Assembly: GCA_046349435.1 (NCBI GenBank)
Contig: JAXMCI010000004.1
Coordinates: 62,001-126,000 of the forward strand
Source: JAXMCI01 sp046349435
GTDB lineage: Bacteria; Pseudomonadota; Alphaproteobacteria; Dongiales; Dongiaceae
DNA: 64,000 nucleotides
Reading direction: 5' to 3'
Shown piece after piece: positions 62,619 to 64,000 of this stretch. How positions within the stretch are numbered: position 1 is the stretch's first letter; each line of letters opens with the position of its first letter. The position numbers and the translations under genes are program-made. The notes beneath the pieces are model-generated. The model was not told where the DNA came from and did not search any database. It saw only the letters and a program-made list of their open reading frames with translations.

Positions 62619-64000
62619 GCGCGGCGGCGCTCGCCCGCCTCGCCGAGCGTGCCGGGCTGGCGCTCGGCTACCATGACGGCTTCGGCAAGTGGCGCGAGCC
62701 CGCCGACGCCGACCTCGAGGCGCTGCTCGGCGCACTCGGCCTGGACCTCTCCGGCGGGCCGCAGGCGGCGCTCGCCGCGCTCGACGCCGCGGCACGGGGA
62801 CGCGCCTTGCCGCCGGTGCTGGTGCTGCGCCGCGGCGCCGATGCCTGGCAGGTGCCCGTCGACCTGCCCCGGCCGGTGCCGGCGCGGCTCGCCTGGACGC
62901 TGCATCGCGAGGACGGGGTCGTCGAGTCGGGCGAGGTCAGGACGGCCGCGCTGGTCCGCCTGCCGGCGCCGCGCGGGGCGCCGGGCCGGGCCGGCACCCG
63001 CCGCGCCCTGCCGCTCGCCGCCGACCTGCCGACCGGCTACCACCGGCTGTCGCTGCCGGCGCTCGGCGCCGAGACGCTGCTGGCGATCGCGCCGTCGCGC
63101 TGCCACCAGCCCGCGGCCTTCGCCGAAGGGCGCCGGCTCTGGGGCCTGTCGGTGCAGCTCTACGGGCTGCGCTCGCGGCGCAACTGGGGGATCGGCGACT
63201 TCACCGACCTCGCCCGGCTGGCGACGCTGGCCGGCCGCCACGGCGCCGCCTTCGTCGGGCTCAACCCGCTGCATGCCCGCTGCCCGTTCCGCCCGGAGGA
63301 CGGCAGCCCCTACGCGCCGAGCGACCGGCGCTTCCTCGACATCCTGTCGATCGACGTCGAGGCGCTGCCCGAGATCCGCGAGGACCGGCAGCTGCGCCGC
63401 CGGATCGCCGGCAAGCGCTTCCAGGCGCGGCTCGCCGCGCTGCGCGCCCCGCCGCTGGTCGACTATCCCGGGGTGGCGGCGGCGAAGCTGCCGCTGCTCG
63501 AGGCGGCCTGGGAGGTGTTCCGCATCCGCCATCTCGCGCGCAACACGGCGCGGGCCGACGAATATCGCCGCTTCGTCGCCGATGGCGGCGAGGCGCTGCG
63601 CCGCTTCGCCCTGTTCCTGGCGCTGCGCGAGGAGGTCCGCGCCCGCACCGGGGCGGTGCCCGGCTGGCGCGACTGGCCGGCCGAGCTGCAGGATCCGGCG
63701 AGCCCGGCCGTCGCCGCCTTCGCCGAGAGCCACGCGCCGCGCCTCGGGCTGCAGCTCTACCTGCAATGGCAGGCCGAGCTGCAGCTCGCCGCCGCCGCCG
63801 TGGCCGGGCAGGTCGCCGGCCTCGCGGTCGGGCTCTATCGCGACCTCGCGGTCGGCGCCGGCGCCGACGGCGCCGAGTGCTGGTCGGGCCGCGCGCTGCT
63901 GGCTGACGGGTCCAGCGTCGGCGCGCCGCCCGACGCCTACAACGCCGAGGGCCAGAACTGGGGCCTGCCGCCCTGGCGGCCCGGGGCGCTCGCCGCCGCC
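62615..64000 (+). CDS. malQ: 4-alpha-glucanotransferase, 3' end outside window
   Basis: The first 462 codons of amylomaltase (GH77) are present. It disproportionates short malto-oligosaccharides left after GlgX action into longer glucans and free glucose. The N-terminal extension (ALGYHDGFGKWREPADADLE) precedes the family motifs LWGLSVQLYGLRSRRNWGIGDF, VGLNPLHARCPFRPEDGSPYAPSDR, YLQWQAELQL and, near the edge, YNAEGQNWGLPPW. The catalytic residues lie beyond the window and cannot be checked. The GTG start overlaps glgX by 4 bases. It completes the glycogen cluster in this direction. Confidence 0.93.

Overview
The window is about 64 kb of very GC-rich DNA (visibly around 70% G+C, with GC-saturated third codon positions). 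Its gene families (DUF1127, DppBCDF and Ugp/Mal-type ABC importers, IclR and TetR/BetI-like regulators, a pgm-glgCA-pgi-glgPBX-malQ cluster, interspersed TTCGACARGCTC palindromes) fit a free-living, metabolically versatile alphaproteobacterium, probably of the Rhodospirillales/Hyphomicrobiales type. I cannot name the genus. No rRNA, tRNA, CRISPR array, transposase or integrase was seen.

Layout. (A) 1-7612: a TetR/BetI-like regulated divergon with a MttB-family methyltransferase, a gamma-butyrobetaine-hydroxylase-like dioxygenase, a CocE-type hydrolase (cut by the left edge) and a divergent trimethylamine-dehydrogenase-like flavoprotein. One 16-bp palindrome precedes three of the transcription units. 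Together they look like a route for an N-methylated or quaternary ammonium compound. (B) 7749-12822: a PPM1/LCMT-type methyltransferase, a second, exported CocE-type hydrolase and a CpXC-zinc-finger protein fused to a toxin-like HExxH metallopeptidase. (C) 25395 down to 13119 (minus strand): a 13-gene operon with mostly overlapping ends. It encodes a frameshifted IclR regulator, a Gfo/Idh oxidoreductase, a peptide/opine-type ABC importer, an NTF2-like protein, two SDRs (one with the mycofactocin-SDR signature), a D-2-hydroxyacid dehydrogenase and two tandem DUF4438 paralogues. The substrate is unknown; this is the best candidate here for an undescribed catabolic system. (D) 25575-30665: a frameshifted exported-toxin/eCIS-like protein, a GlxA-type AraC regulator, DUF1272, DUF1003 and a PHB-depolymerase-type esterase.

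(E) 30763-38242: a sugar ABC importer operon with PfkB kinase and a BDH2/2-keto-3-deoxy-L-fuconate-dehydrogenase-like SDR, facing an HpcH/HpaI aldolase. (F) 38322-45771: DUF1127, a SARP/BTAD-TolB-TPR regulator, a flavin monooxygenase, an acyl-CoA ligase, a formamidase-like hydrolase and a HigBA toxin-antitoxin locus broken by several single-base indels. (G) 45826-49482: aldose 1-dehydrogenase-like aldo/keto reductase, XylX-like 2-keto-3-deoxy-sugar-acid dehydratase, divergent IclR regulator and FucU-type mutarotase, an oxidative non-phosphorylative sugar pathway. (H) 49598-64000: a complete glycogen metabolism cluster, pgm-glgC-glgA-pgi-glgP-glgB-glgX-malQ, the last gene cut by the right edge.

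Apparent frameshifts are confined to three short spots (about 25.3 kb, 25.7 kb and 45.2-45.5 kb); the rest reads cleanly. Whether these are real pseudogenes or base-calling errors is the main quality question for the window.
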